The notes under the pieces: generated by a model
Database searches by the model: none
Told to the model about the DNA's origin: nothing
What the model saw: the letters and a program-made list of their open reading frames with translations, nothing else
Translations under genes and position numbers: made by a program
Part shown: positions 44,732 through 52,606 of the stretch, one piece after another
How the letters are laid out: every line of letters begins with the position of its first letter
How positions within the stretch are numbered: the first letter of the stretch is position 1
From: Desulfosporosinus acididurans
GTDB taxonomy: Bacteria > Bacillota > Desulfitobacteriia > Desulfitobacteriales > Desulfitobacteriaceae
Direction of reading: 5' to 3'
DNA: 64,000 nucleotides
NCBI RefSeq assembly: GCF_001029285.1
Contig: NZ_LDZY01000008.1
Coordinates: forward strand, 62,001-126,000

Positions 44732-45598
44732 CTGGTAACTGTTGATCAATTAGTAGAGGAATTTGATTTTAGAGTTATAGCCGGGCAAAGGGGTATGGAT
44801 AAGGAAATTACCGATTACAGTCTTAAGCGTCCCAGCGCCGAATTGGTTGGCTATCTAACCTATTTGACTCCCCAGAGAATTCAAATTTTTGGACGTACAG
44901 AATTAGGCCTCTTTGAGCAGCTTTCCTCAGACTTACGCTATGAGAATTTGGCGAAGGTTATGGTTCAGGAAGTCCCTTGCCTTATCATCACTAGGGGATT
45001 GCCGATTCCTCAGGAATTTGTTCGCTTAGCTGAAGATAGAGGTATACCCCTATTGGCATCTGATCGCTCTACGACACAGCTCTACTATTTGCTCATTCGT
45101 TTCCTTGCCAATCGGCTGGCACCATCCACCCTGGTTCACGGTGTCTTGGTTGATGTTTTTGGAATAGGAGTACTCATTACGGGGGATAGCGGCATTGGAA
45201 AAAGTGAAACTGCTCTGGAATTGATTCGCGGCGGACACTTATTGGTGGCGGATGATGCTGTTGAGGTGCAGCGGGTTGATGAGGAGAATTTGCATGGCAG
45301 GGCACCTCAATCCATTAAGCATCTTCTTGAGGTAAGAGGTCTCGGCATTTTGGATGTCACAAAGTTGTTTGGTGCAGGGGCCGTTCGAGACGAAAAGGAA
45401 ATTCATCTTCTTGTCGAGCTGGAAGAATGGAAGGAAGGAAAGTATTATGACCGTTTAGGTCTTGATCCTCCTCAAACGTTGACCATTCTTGGTATTCCCA
45501 TCCCTAAAGTGACAATCCCGGTTCGGCCCGGCCGTCAGCTTGCGTCGATTATTGAGGTCGCTGTCATGCAAAATCGCCTGCGAAGCAAACGGATGTAA
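44732..45598 (+). CDS. hprK: HPr kinase/phosphorylase, probable CTG start
   Basis: A bifunctional kinase/phosphorylase acting on Ser46 of HPr, the switch for catabolite repression. Walker A is GDSGIGKS (about residues 151-158), followed by HLLVADDAVEVQRV and the family signature EVRGLGILDVTKLFGAGAV. The first ATG in frame (44795) would remove the conserved VTVDQLVEEFDFRVIAG start of the family. The open frame extends upstream to a TGA at 44690, and the only start-like codon there is CTG at 44732, placed 7 nt after AGGAGGAG. The C-terminus is about 20 residues shorter than in Bacillus subtilis. It ends the PTS operon and is followed by a terminator. Confidence 0.87.
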   Translation: MVTVDQLVEEFDFRVIAGQRGMDKEITDYSLKRPSAELVGYLTYLTPQRIQIFGRTELGLFEQLSSDLRYENLAKVMVQEVPCLIITRGLPIPQEFVRLAEDRGIPLLASDRSTTQLYYLLIRFLANRLAPSTLVHGVLVDVFGIGVLITGDSGIGKSETALELIRGGHLLVADDAVEVQRVDEENLHGRAPQSIKHLLEVRGLGILDVTKLFGAGAVRDEKEIHLLVELEEWKEGKYYDRLGLDPPQTLTILGIPIPKVTIPVRPGRQLASIIEVAVMQNRLRSKRM

Positions 45599-45681
45599 GG
45601 AATTTCGCGTTTAAGGCGAGCTTTTATGGAAGTGAGATCGTAGGAAGTGTGAGAGTACTCAGCAATAAAATAGTTTACTTT

Positions 45682-45727
45682 AAAAAAGACTGTTATGAGC
45701 CAGCTGGTGGCCATAACAGTCTTTTTT
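45682..45727. terminator. bidirectional terminator between hprK and niaR
   Basis: AAAAAAGACTGTTATG pairs with CATAACAGTCTTTTTT around GAGCCAGCTGGTGGC-type loop. The A-run and T-run allow function on both strands, ending hprK and, after repeat copy G, niaR. Confidence 0.85.
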
Positions 45728-45742
45728 AAATTTAAACGTATA

Positions 45743-45923
45743 TTTATCCAATTGTTAGACTCCCACTTCAAGTGGGAGTGGTTCCCGCATCTTGCTTCGG
45801 CGGGGCTAAAGTCCATCCTTCAGCGCGATAGCATTTATCATGGGCTAGGGCTTTCGACGAAATGTCCACAGGACACTTTTGCCACCGAAGTCCCGATGTT
45901 CACCTTTAGCTGAACGAGTTCAT
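45743..45923 (+). repeat. IS605-like element, copy G (full length)
   Basis: About 181 bp and one of the two most complete copies. TTTATCCAATTGTTAGAC, the left hairpin ACTCCCACTTCAAGTGGGAG, GTGGTTCCCGCATCTTGCTT, CTTCAGCGCGATAGCATTTA, a middle hairpin TGTCCACAGGACA, the right hairpin (here GTTCACCTTTAGCTGAAC) and the tip GAGTTCAT. It lies directly after the hprK terminator. Confidence 0.85.
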
Positions 45924-45952
45924 TTCGTTCATCCTTTCCAGGGATAAGTTAT

Positions 45953-46495
45953 TTAATCTTTTATATCGACCAAAAATCCTTCTTGGGTTAGAACCTCACA
46001 AACCTGCTGCAAAACTTCTTCTGTGGGTGCTTCTATGGTATGAAGATGCAGGCCGCCGGTTAAAGACGAAAGTAAGTGCGCATGGTTTTCTGACATTTGG
46101 GCCATAAACTTTTTAACATCCAGGCGGCTTTTTAATTGGAGCGGACGAAAAATATTCCCATATACGGAATGCTCTACTCCGACATCGAGTACACTAACGC
46201 CATGGTCGACTAAGATATTCAATTCTCTCTCCGTATCTAAAGGCGAATGACGGCTATAGATAATTTTCTGCAGGCCTTTTGTGCGCAGATCTGAGGAATA
46301 GATATATCCCTGTGGCGTAGCAATCACCGGTTCCTCTGAAGCTCTCAGAAGGGCTATATCTTGAACAATAACCTGGCGGCTGACTCCTGTGAGTTTGGCT
46401 AAGGAGGCAGCTTTGATAGGTTCCTTGGTGTTTTTTAAAAGTTTTAACAAGTGATCCCGGCGTTCTCGCCCCGATAAACCTTCTTTTTGGCTCAT
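45953..46495 (-). CDS. niaR: niacin-responsive transcriptional repressor NiaR
   Basis: A 180-aa repressor of NAD salvage and niacin uptake. It has an N-terminal winged helix (RRDHLLKLLKNTKEPIKAASLAKLTGVSRQVIVQDIALLRA; core GVSRQVIVQDIALLR) and a C-terminal 3H domain with the conserved histidines in VEHSVYGNIFRPL, ENHAHLLSSLTGGLHLHTIEA. Nicotinic acid is the co-repressor in known members. It is divergent from the MFS gene niaP, with a palindrome in the shared promoter region. Confidence 0.92.
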   Translation of the reverse strand: MSQKEGLSGRERRDHLLKLLKNTKEPIKAASLAKLTGVSRQVIVQDIALLRASEEPVIATPQGYIYSSDLRTKGLQKIIYSRHSPLDTERELNILVDHGVSVLDVGVEHSVYGNIFRPLQLKSRLDVKKFMAQMSENHAHLLSSLTGGLHLHTIEAPTEEVLQQVCEVLTQEGFLVDIKD

Positions 46496-46549
46496 TCCAT
46501 CACCTACTTTATAGTTGATTTTAATACGGGAATTGAGAAATTGTCAAAT

Positions 46550-46563
46550 GGTGTCTTGACACC
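46550..46563. promoter_or_regulatory. probable NiaR operator overlapping the niaP promoter
   Basis: GGTGTC-TT-GACACC is a perfect inverted repeat. It contains the -35 TTGACA (46556-46561) of a promoter whose -10 is ATAAAA at 46579-46584, with a 17-nt spacer, reading toward niaP. Binding would block both directions. Confidence 0.65.
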
Positions 46564-46670
46564 TGTAAAGATATCGTGATAAAACAAGGTAAGCAATGAA
46601 TCAAGTTCATGCTAAACTAAGGTTCATTGCCTTAGAAGGCCCATAGTTTTAGGAAGAAAGAGGAAGTAAT

Positions 46671-48020
46671 ATGAAGATTAGTGAACGTTTAGAGCAGCTG
46701 CCGGTTTCGAGATTTCATTATGTTTTACTTATTACAGCGGGTTTAGGCTGGATGTTCGATTCGATGGACACTGGAATTGTGTCGTTCATTCTTCCGGTTT
46801 TGATGAAAGATTGGCATTTGAGTCCAGAACAAATCGGAAACATTGGGAGTATCGGACTCCTTGGCATGGCGTTAGGAGCAGTTATTTCCGGGACCATTGC
46901 GGACAGGGTCGGACGCAAGAAGGTCTTTGCCTTTACCTTAGTAGCTTACAGCATAGCGACAGGATTATGTGGACTTTCTTGGAATCTGACGTCTCTGCTG
47001 GTTTTTCGCTTTATTGTTGGGTTTGGACTTGGCGGACAGCTGCCTGTTGCAGTTACCTTAGTCAGTGAATTTTCGCCGGTTAAACATCGAGGTAAATTTC
47101 TGGTTTTGCTGGAAAGCTTTTGGGCTTTTGGCTGGCTCTTGGCTTCCATAATTTCTTACCTTATCATTCCAAAGTTTGGTTGGCCGATTGCCTTCTTTAT
47201 TGGTTTTCTCCCGGCTCTATACGTTCTATTCCTCTGGCGATCAATCCCGGAGTCGCCGCGCTATCTTTTAAGCAAAGGGCGAATGCGGGAAGCTGAAGAA
47301 ATCGTAGTTAAAATTGAAGAGGAATGTAATGTTTCATTAAGTAAGAAGCGCTTATCTGAAACGGAAGCTAAGCAGCCGGCGGAATCAGTAACTCACTCTA
47401 ATCAAGCGAAATTTAAAGAATTGTTCTCCCAGGCATTCTTACGACGGACAATTTTTCTTTGGCTTTTATGGTTTGGTATAGTCTTTTCTTACTACGGGAT
47501 TTTTACTTGGCTTCCTTCTCTGTTAGCCCTTAAAGGCTTTTCCCTGACTAAGAGTTTTAGCTATGTTATGATTATGACTCTCGCCCAAATTCCTGGGTAT
47601 TTTAGCGCCGCTTATTTTGTGGACAAAATTGGACGCAAAACGACTCTCGCTCTCTACGTTGCGGGAACGGCAATTACCGCTTACTTTTTTGGACAAGGAG
47701 TCACTGCCGCGGCAATTTTAATTTCGGGGTCGCTGATGTCCTTCTTTAATCTGGGAGCTTGGGGAATCATCTACACTTATACTCCCGAACTATATCCAAC
47801 CCATGCCAGAGCTACCGGTTCAGGCTGGGCAGCAGGCTTCGGCCGGATTGGCGGCATTTTAGCCCCGCTCGTTGTTGGGGATATGATCGGGAAATTCCAT
47901 CTCGGAACGGGACCCGTGTTTGGCCTTTTTACCCTTGTCTTGATCGTCGTCGTTTTGGATGTTGTTATTTTAGGCGAGGAGACAAAAGGAAAGTCTTTGG
48001 AAAAGCTGGCCTCCGAGTAA
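46671..48020 (+). CDS. niaP: niacin transporter NiaP (MFS)
   Basis: A 12-TM major facilitator of 449 aa. The MFS signature after TM2 is GTIADRVGRKK, the sugar-porter-like motif PESPRYLLSKGR lies before the central loop, and VDKIGRKTTLALY is in the second half. The early MDTGIVSFILPVL segment is typical of the NiaP group. The genomic partner niaR and operator support niacin/nicotinate as substrate. Start ATG at 46671 after AAGAGGAAG. Confidence 0.85.
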   Translation: MKISERLEQLPVSRFHYVLLITAGLGWMFDSMDTGIVSFILPVLMKDWHLSPEQIGNIGSIGLLGMALGAVISGTIADRVGRKKVFAFTLVAYSIATGLCGLSWNLTSLLVFRFIVGFGLGGQLPVAVTLVSEFSPVKHRGKFLVLLESFWAFGWLLASIISYLIIPKFGWPIAFFIGFLPALYVLFLWRSIPESPRYLLSKGRMREAEEIVVKIEEECNVSLSKKRLSETEAKQPAESVTHSNQAKFKELFSQAFLRRTIFLWLLWFGIVFSYYGIFTWLPSLLALKGFSLTKSFSYVMIMTLAQIPGYFSAAYFVDKIGRKTTLALYVAGTAITAYFFGQGVTAAAILISGSLMSFFNLGAWGIIYTYTPELYPTHARATGSGWAAGFGRIGGILAPLVVGDMIGKFHLGTGPVFGLFTLVLIVVVLDVVILGEETKGKSLEKLASE

Positions 48021-48045
48021 TAGAATCAGGGTATAACTGCAGACA

Positions 48046-48229
48046 GTGAACTCGTTCAGCTAAAGCTGAACTTCGGGGCTTCGTGACGAGAAGGTGTCCT
48101 GTGGACACTTTTGCCGGAAGCGCCTGGCTCATAACAATTGCTATCGCGTTGAAGGATGGACTCTAGCCCGACCAAAGCAAGGTATGGGAACCACTCCCAC
48201 TTGAAGTGTGAGTCTTACGATTGGATAAA
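48046..48229 (-). repeat. IS605-like element, copy H (full length)
   Basis: A 184-bp full copy in reverse orientation: it opens with GTGAACTCGTTCAGC (right end), holds the middle TGTCCTGTGGACA hairpin, CGCGTTGAAGGATGG, CAAGCAAGGTATGGGAACCA-type body sequence and the left hairpin ACTCCCACTTGAAGTGTGAGT, ending in GGATAAA. It sits 25 bp after the niaP stop and just before a terminator. Confidence 0.87.
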
Positions 48230-48232
48230 CTG

Positions 48233-48279
48233 ATGCCCTGAGGACTGTGATTTAATGAAAAGTCACTTCCTCAGGGCAT
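48233..48279. terminator. terminator between niaP and the convergent dehydrogenase
   Basis: ATGCCCTGAGGA pairs with TCCTCAGGGCAT, with an inner GTGA/TCAC extension. It lies between two convergent genes and probably serves both. Confidence 0.75.
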
Positions 48280-48297
48280 TAGTCTTTGTTGTTGAAC

Positions 48298-49293
48298 TCA
48301 AGTTTTTTGCCTGCTTGAGGACTTGTGTACTTCAGGGTTCAGACAATTTGGAGGCAGTTCTCCTTTCATTGCCGCTATAATGTTGACTGCTGCAATCATA
48401 CCCATTTTAGTGCGGGTCTCTATCGTAGCGCTTGCGATATGAGGGCAAAGAGTAACATTGTCGAGTTTGCTTAACCCTTCCGCTAATTTTGGTTCCCATT
48501 CATAAACATCGAGACCTGCCCCCCAGATCTCCCCGGTCTCTAAAGCTTTGACGAGGGCTAATTCATCAACCACCGGACCACGAGACGTGTTAATTAAGAT
48601 GGCTGTGTTTTTCATTTGCTTGAATTCCTTCTCACCGATAAGATGAAATGTTTCAGGAAGAAGGGGAGTATGGATGGATACATAATCTGAATTCTGGAGA
48701 AGCTTTGCCAAGCTTACATACTGCCCGCCGGTTTCATGTTCAAACTGTGGATTTGCCTTATTTCCAGTGTAAAGGACTTTCATATCAAAGGCTTTCGCTC
48801 GTTTCGCAAACGACAGACCGATTCTTCCGGGCCCTATAATGCCAACAGTTTTGTTAAAGATGTCTTGTCCTAAAAACAGCATCGGTCCCCAACCTTCATA
48901 TTTTCCCATTCGAGTATAGTTATCTGATTCGACAACTCTCCGAGCAACGGAAAATAGTAGAGCCCAAGCCATCTCAGCTGTAGTATCAGTCAGCACTCCG
49001 GGAGTGTTGGAGATCATAATTCCATGTGCTGTCGCGGCGGGAATATCGATGTTGTTATAACCAACGGCATAATTGGCAAAGATTTTAGCTTGGTTTGCTG
49101 CTCTGAGCACTTCTGCGTCGATCTGATCAGTTAGTAAACATAAAACAGCATCCCGTCCCTGGATTTTTTGCAAAAATGTTGACTTCAATAGAGGTTTTCC
49201 TTCGCGATTTACTTCAAGATCGCAATGTTCCGCCAGCATGTCCAGCGCCGGTTGGGGTATTTCGTTTGTAACGTAAACATTCCATTTAGTCAT
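48298..49293 (-). CDS. D-isomer-specific 2-hydroxyacid dehydrogenase (glyoxylate/hydroxypyruvate reductase-like)
   Basis: An NAD(P)-dependent reductase of 331 aa. Nucleotide-binding motif VGIIGPGRIGLSFAKRAKAF, catalytic Arg in LINTSRGPVVDELAL, Glu in the EWEPK region and catalytic His in CPHIASAT. FANYAVGYNNIDIPAATAHG and NTPGVLTDTTAEMAWALL are typical of glyoxylate and hydroxypyruvate reductases. Start ATG at 49293 after GGAGGTTAGAT on the minus strand. Substrate remains open. Confidence 0.9.
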   Translation of the reverse strand: MTKWNVYVTNEIPQPALDMLAEHCDLEVNREGKPLLKSTFLQKIQGRDAVLCLLTDQIDAEVLRAANQAKIFANYAVGYNNIDIPAATAHGIMISNTPGVLTDTTAEMAWALLFSVARRVVESDNYTRMGKYEGWGPMLFLGQDIFNKTVGIIGPGRIGLSFAKRAKAFDMKVLYTGNKANPQFEHETGGQYVSLAKLLQNSDYVSIHTPLLPETFHLIGEKEFKQMKNTAILINTSRGPVVDELALVKALETGEIWGAGLDVYEWEPKLAEGLSKLDNVTLCPHIASATIETRTKMGMIAAVNIIAAMKGELPPNCLNPEVHKSSSRQKT

Positions 49294-49896
49294 ATCTAAC
49301 CTCCGATTATGTAAGTTTTATGGACTAATAGTTATGAGTGATGGTTTTTAACTATAAATTTAATATAAGGTATTATTTGCTTGAGTTCGAAGTTTATGTT
49401 CCTTGAACCTTAGAAGCTACAGATAATCATCAAATTTGAATAGTAATTTGTAATTAACGAGCTTCACCGCTTCTCCATGCAATGAGTTCACCTTGTCGGG
49501 GAAGTTACTGGCCCTAAAATAGGCGCGGTAGAGTCAAAAAGGATTAAGATGCGGAACAACCTTATTAAATCATGCTCTGCAAACTTGTTACAGTCAAGGG
49601 CAACTATGTTGAATTTTATTTGCTTTGAACTTTAAGTCTATATTTTGTAATTTTCTGGTTCATTTCTACACTTTTTACCAACCTTCGAAATTTTACATAA
49701 CAGCCTGCTCGCCAGATGCTTTGGCGGACGATAGGTCGGCTCTAGGCATTGCTCCGCTGTAAGAACCGTGCGGTGACTCAGTCTGATGAATGGTTAAGAA
49801 TAAATAGAGATCATTAGACCGGAAAGAAAGATGGATAAGAATGTATCCTTGATGCAATACTTATAGTTAATCTAAGTAAAATAAGGAGGGACTCGG
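49294..49896. other. 600-bp non-coding region upstream of the seleno-glutaredoxin
   Basis: No credible reading frame. A GC-richer island at about 49705-49790 (CTCGCCAGATGCTTTGGCGG, then GTAAGAACCGTGCGGTGACT) stands out in AT-rich DNA and can form small hairpins, for example CCGCTG and GAACCGTGCGGT; it may be a decayed element or RNA but I cannot name it. GAGTTCACC at 49488 resembles the tip of the IS605-like element. Confidence 0.4.
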
Positions 49897-50124
49897 ATGA
49901 AAAATGTAACGATGTATACTAGCGATACCTGACCTTATTGCTCTATGGCGAAGGAGTTTCTTTCGCAGCATAATATTTCGTTTCAAGAACGAAATATCAG
50001 TACTGATGAGGAGGCGTTGAACGAACTGCAACGCAAAAATATCAGTGGAGTTCCAGCATTCATTGTCGGTAATGATATGGTGGTTGGCTTTAATAAGAAT
50101 AAGATTTTGTCCTTGCTTCATTGA
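49897..50124 (+). CDS. glutaredoxin-like selenoprotein with UPYC active site
   Basis: A 75-residue thioredoxin-fold protein. ATG at 49897 has AAGGAGGG 6 nt upstream; the frame runs to TGA at 50122 and contains one internal TGA at 49930-49932. Read as selenocysteine it gives Sec-Pro-Tyr-Cys at residues 12-15, replacing the CPYC of glutaredoxin/NrdH, in the context VTMYTSDT-U-PYCSMAKEFL. The cis-Pro loop GVPAFIVGNDMVVGFN is intact. A SECIS-like hairpin follows the UGA. It probably acts as a thiol/disulfide or selenol redox protein. Monocistronic. Sec-containing glutaredoxins are known in anaerobes. Confidence 0.87.
49948..49966 (+). promoter_or_regulatory. bacterial SECIS-like hairpin in the seleno-glutaredoxin gene
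   Basis: GCGAAGGA pairs with TCTTTCGC (one G-U pair) around a GTT loop. The loop begins about 23 nt after the UGA, within the range of bacterial SECIS elements, and carries GU as expected. Confidence 0.7.
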
Positions 50125-50676
50125 AGGTATTATTTAGTACGATGATGCAGCTTGATCTAGGAATATATTTCCAGAATAAATAAGCTTAATCGGGTAATAC
50201 TACAATCATAAGGGTACGTAATGGTCGAGCCACAATTTATATATGCTTTAACGGGTGTATATAAGTCGGCCAAAGATTATATGCAGGTGCCGAGAGGTGT
50301 TTGTTTTATGGTCGGCGGGAAGATTTTTCTTGGTAGGGAAAAGCTTTTGAGCAGTTCAAGGATTGTTTAAGGGTTCCAACTTATCAGGAAATGTCGAGCT
50401 AAGATTTTGCAAGGTATTGATACTTGTACAGGCATATATCAAATGATATATGCCTGTATAAGAACGCGCAGGTCAGATATAGCCGTAAGGTTATGTCTGG
50501 CTCAGTAGATACCCTGTTTAGTCGAACGAACCATCAATTTAGGTGGAAACTTGCTTAGCCTTAGTCGCAAGATTATTGTTAGGTGATAAACGATCTATGT
50601 TGGTGCTAGATAAGACCATTGCGTGCTCTTATATTATTAATTCACTTAAATTAACAACTTTATTTTAAATTCTCGA
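50125..50676. other. 550-bp region without a convincing gene
   Basis: The only open frame of note is 50221-50370 (49 codons, weak ribosome site, no recognisable family). A perfect hairpin lies at 50427-50458. The rest shows no codon structure, tRNA or known RNA that I can recognise. It may hold a small RNA or a decayed gene. Confidence 0.4.
50427..50458. other. perfect 14-bp-stem hairpin
   Basis: TACAGGCATATATC-AAAT-GATATATGCCTGTA is a perfect inverted repeat with a 4-nt loop. It has no T-run on either side, so it is not a normal intrinsic terminator. It could be an operator or part of an RNA. Confidence 0.6.
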
Positions 50677-50712
50677 GTGCTGAAATAAACCATTGTTGTT
50701 TTATTTCAGCAC
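50677..50712. terminator. intrinsic terminator
   Basis: GTGCTGAAATAAA pairs with TTTATTTCAGCAC, followed by TTTTGTTTTA. IS605-like copy I begins at the TTTAT of the T-rich tail. Confidence 0.75.
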
Positions 50713-50718
50713 TTTTGT

Positions 50719-50773
50719 TTTATCTAACCATCAGACTCCCGCGCTACAAGTGGGAGTGGTTGCACGAGTTCAC
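50719..50773 (+). repeat. IS605-like element, copy I (55-bp deletion form)
   Basis: TTTATCTAACCATCAGACTC, the left hairpin CTCCCGCGCTACAAGTGGGAG and GTGGTTG are joined directly to the right tip ACGAGTTCAC. Unlike copy D it keeps the left hairpin and loses the right one. It is inserted in the tail of the terminator at 50677. Confidence 0.75.
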
Positions 50774-50797
50774 ATCAAAAGTGCTCAAATAATGTCT

Positions 50798-51205
50798 TTA
50801 AATGCTTTGCAGCAAATAGAATATCAGAAACATGCCAACGGCTAAAACAGAGATACTGAGTAAGATATTGAGGAAGGATGAAGGCTGATAAGTATCGGTA
50901 GCGATTTGTAAATCAACGTTTCGATATTTCAGATAGGCTAAAATACTCATAAGAGAGCCAAGCGCAACCAGAAAGATGCCGATCATTGTCGAGTATCCAT
51001 GAGAAGGTGGTAAGGCAACATCAAGATTTGATTTGCCAAGGACATAGGACATTTGTTTAAGAAACAAGGCAAAGCGCTCGACAACGAAACCAAAGCCCAT
51101 CATTGCGATACTCGTTCTGATCCAGGCTAAAAACGTTCGTTCATTGGCGAGATGCAGACGGCGATTAGTATTGGGTTTCTGAGAGGAAATTTCTTTTGGT
51201 AACAT
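50798..51205 (-). CDS. DUF202-family membrane protein (YidH-like)
   Basis: A 135-aa inner-membrane protein with three TM helices. The family motif is RLHLANERTFLAWIRTSIAMMGFGFVVERF (core LANERTFLAWIRTS) at about residues 17-46, followed by two more hydrophobic helices. Function unknown in the family. Start ATG at 51205 with AAAGGAG upstream on the minus strand. Repeat copy J lies just upstream. Confidence 0.88.
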   Translation of the reverse strand: MLPKEISSQKPNTNRRLHLANERTFLAWIRTSIAMMGFGFVVERFALFLKQMSYVLGKSNLDVALPPSHGYSTMIGIFLVALGSLMSILAYLKYRNVDLQIATDTYQPSSFLNILLSISVLAVGMFLIFYLLQSI

Positions 51206-51240
51206 TATTTTTTCTCCTTTGTAGTGTTGCTTATTGGGTT

Positions 51241-51295
51241 AAAGCAAGTATGGGAACTACTCCCACTTGAAGTGGGAGTCACACAAATGGATAAA
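51241..51295 (-). repeat. IS605-like element, copy J (left half only)
   Basis: In reverse orientation: AAGCAAGTATGGGAACTACT, the left hairpin ACTCCCACTTGAAGTGGGAGT and CAAATGGATAAA. The right half is missing. Between the DUF202 gene and the antiporter gene. Confidence 0.75.
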
Positions 51296-51332
51296 AAGTT
51301 TAGAAACATAGGGCAATTTCAGAATCTAAGGA

Positions 51333-52367
51333 TCATACAAAAAGAAAGGCTATAGCCATAATAACGTAAGAGGCTAACAGTTGTGCGCCTTCCAGCCAGT
51401 TTGAGCGGCCATCCATGCTAATAATGGCTGTAATTACTGTACCCAAAATGATGACAACGAGCTCATAACTTGTAAAGAGAAGATCAATCGGATGCCCGCT
51501 TAAATAGCCGATAAAGACGAGCAAAGGAGCGACAAATAGAGCTATTTGAGTGCTGGAACCGATAGCAATTTCCAGGCTGATTTCCATTTTGTTTTTTAAA
51601 GCCATCATAACACTTGTGGTGTGCTCTGCTGCATTGCCGATGATGGGAATAATAATAACACCTATAAAAAGCTCGCTAATACCTAGAGTGTTAACGACGG
51701 GTTCAATTCCTGACACCAGGAACTCACTTTCGATGACGACAAAGATTGTAGCGGCGAGGAGAATAAGTAATGCTTTAAGCCTTGTCCACTGAGGAGTACC
51801 TGAATGTTCTTGGCTGGGACGAAAAACATCTTTATGGGTATGAAGAGAAAAGAGTAAACTCAATAAGTAGATCAGGATTAGAACCGCGGCTACACCTAGA
51901 CTTAAAGGTTCAGCGGCAGGATTTGAATGGTTGTTGAGAAAGACTGCGGGAATAATCAGCCCGGTAACAGCTAAAAGCAGCATAGAGGTGTGCATGCCAG
52001 CAGCAGCTCTGTTAAATTTTTGAGTTTTAAATTTAAACCCTCCGAGCAGCATACTGAGGCCCAAAACAAGGAGCAGATTGCCGATGATTGACCCGGTTAT
52101 GGAGGCCTTAACCACTTCGACAAGGCCGGACTTTAAAGCAAAGAGTGTGATAATCAGTTCGGCGGCATTTCCAAACGTGGCATTCAATAAGCCTCCGATA
52201 CTAGGACCTACATAAATGGCGATCTCTTCCGTGGCTTTTCCCATGTAGCCAGAAAGGGGGATAATGCTCAAACACGCTGTCAGAAACGCCAGGATGGGTG
52301 AGCTATCTGCAAGATGAAAAAAGATACTGACGGGGATAGCTAAAAGAAATAAATTTAGGAACTTCAC
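51333..52367 (-). CDS. calcium/proton antiporter (CaCA superfamily, CAX type)
   Basis: A 344-aa membrane exchanger with about 11 TM helices in two repeats. The two alpha-repeat motifs are visible: GGLLNATFGNAAELIITLFALKSG (core GNAAELI) and GVIIIPIIGNAAEHTTSVMMALKNK (core GNAAEH), each with the transport Glu. An acidic or histidine-rich loop near the middle (HTHKDVF) may be regulatory. It exports Ca2+ in exchange for H+. Start ATG at 52367 after GAGGATAATC. Confidence 0.92.
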   Translation of the reverse strand: MKFLNLFLLAIPVSIFFHLADSSPILAFLTACLSIIPLSGYMGKATEEIAIYVGPSIGGLLNATFGNAAELIITLFALKSGLVEVVKASITGSIIGNLLLVLGLSMLLGGFKFKTQKFNRAAAGMHTSMLLLAVTGLIIPAVFLNNHSNPAAEPLSLGVAAVLILIYLLSLLFSLHTHKDVFRPSQEHSGTPQWTRLKALLILLAATIFVVIESEFLVSGIEPVVNTLGISELFIGVIIIPIIGNAAEHTTSVMMALKNKMEISLEIAIGSSTQIALFVAPLLVFIGYLSGHPIDLLFTSYELVVIILGTVITAIISMDGRSNWLEGAQLLASYVIMAIAFLFV

Positions 52368-52606
52368 AGATTATCCTCCTCAAAAGTCATAAATAGTCGC
52401 GGCTTATTACACATAACTTCCTATTTAATACATTATGAATGAGGGTAATCCGGCGTGCAATACCAAGAAAATACTATATAACAGATTATTAAATAATAAA
52501 GTGTTTTAGAGGATATTCGGTCTGTGTGGCGAAATATTTATAGATGCGGCGAAATTAACTATGAATATCGTCGAAGAGCCGGAGCCTAACAGAGGAGGCA
52601 AGACAA

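Noticed and set aside
49294-49896. Group II intron or retroelement remnant
   Set aside because: The GC island has short stems, but I could not recognise a domain V hairpin or any reverse-transcriptase frame.
49867-50121. Open frame on the minus strand over the seleno-glutaredoxin
   Set aside because: It has no ribosome site or recognisable motif and is the antisense shadow of the UGA-containing gene.
50221-50370. 49-codon open frame starting MVEPQF
   Set aside because: Weak ribosome site, no family recognised, and surrounding DNA lacks coding character; too weak to call a gene.
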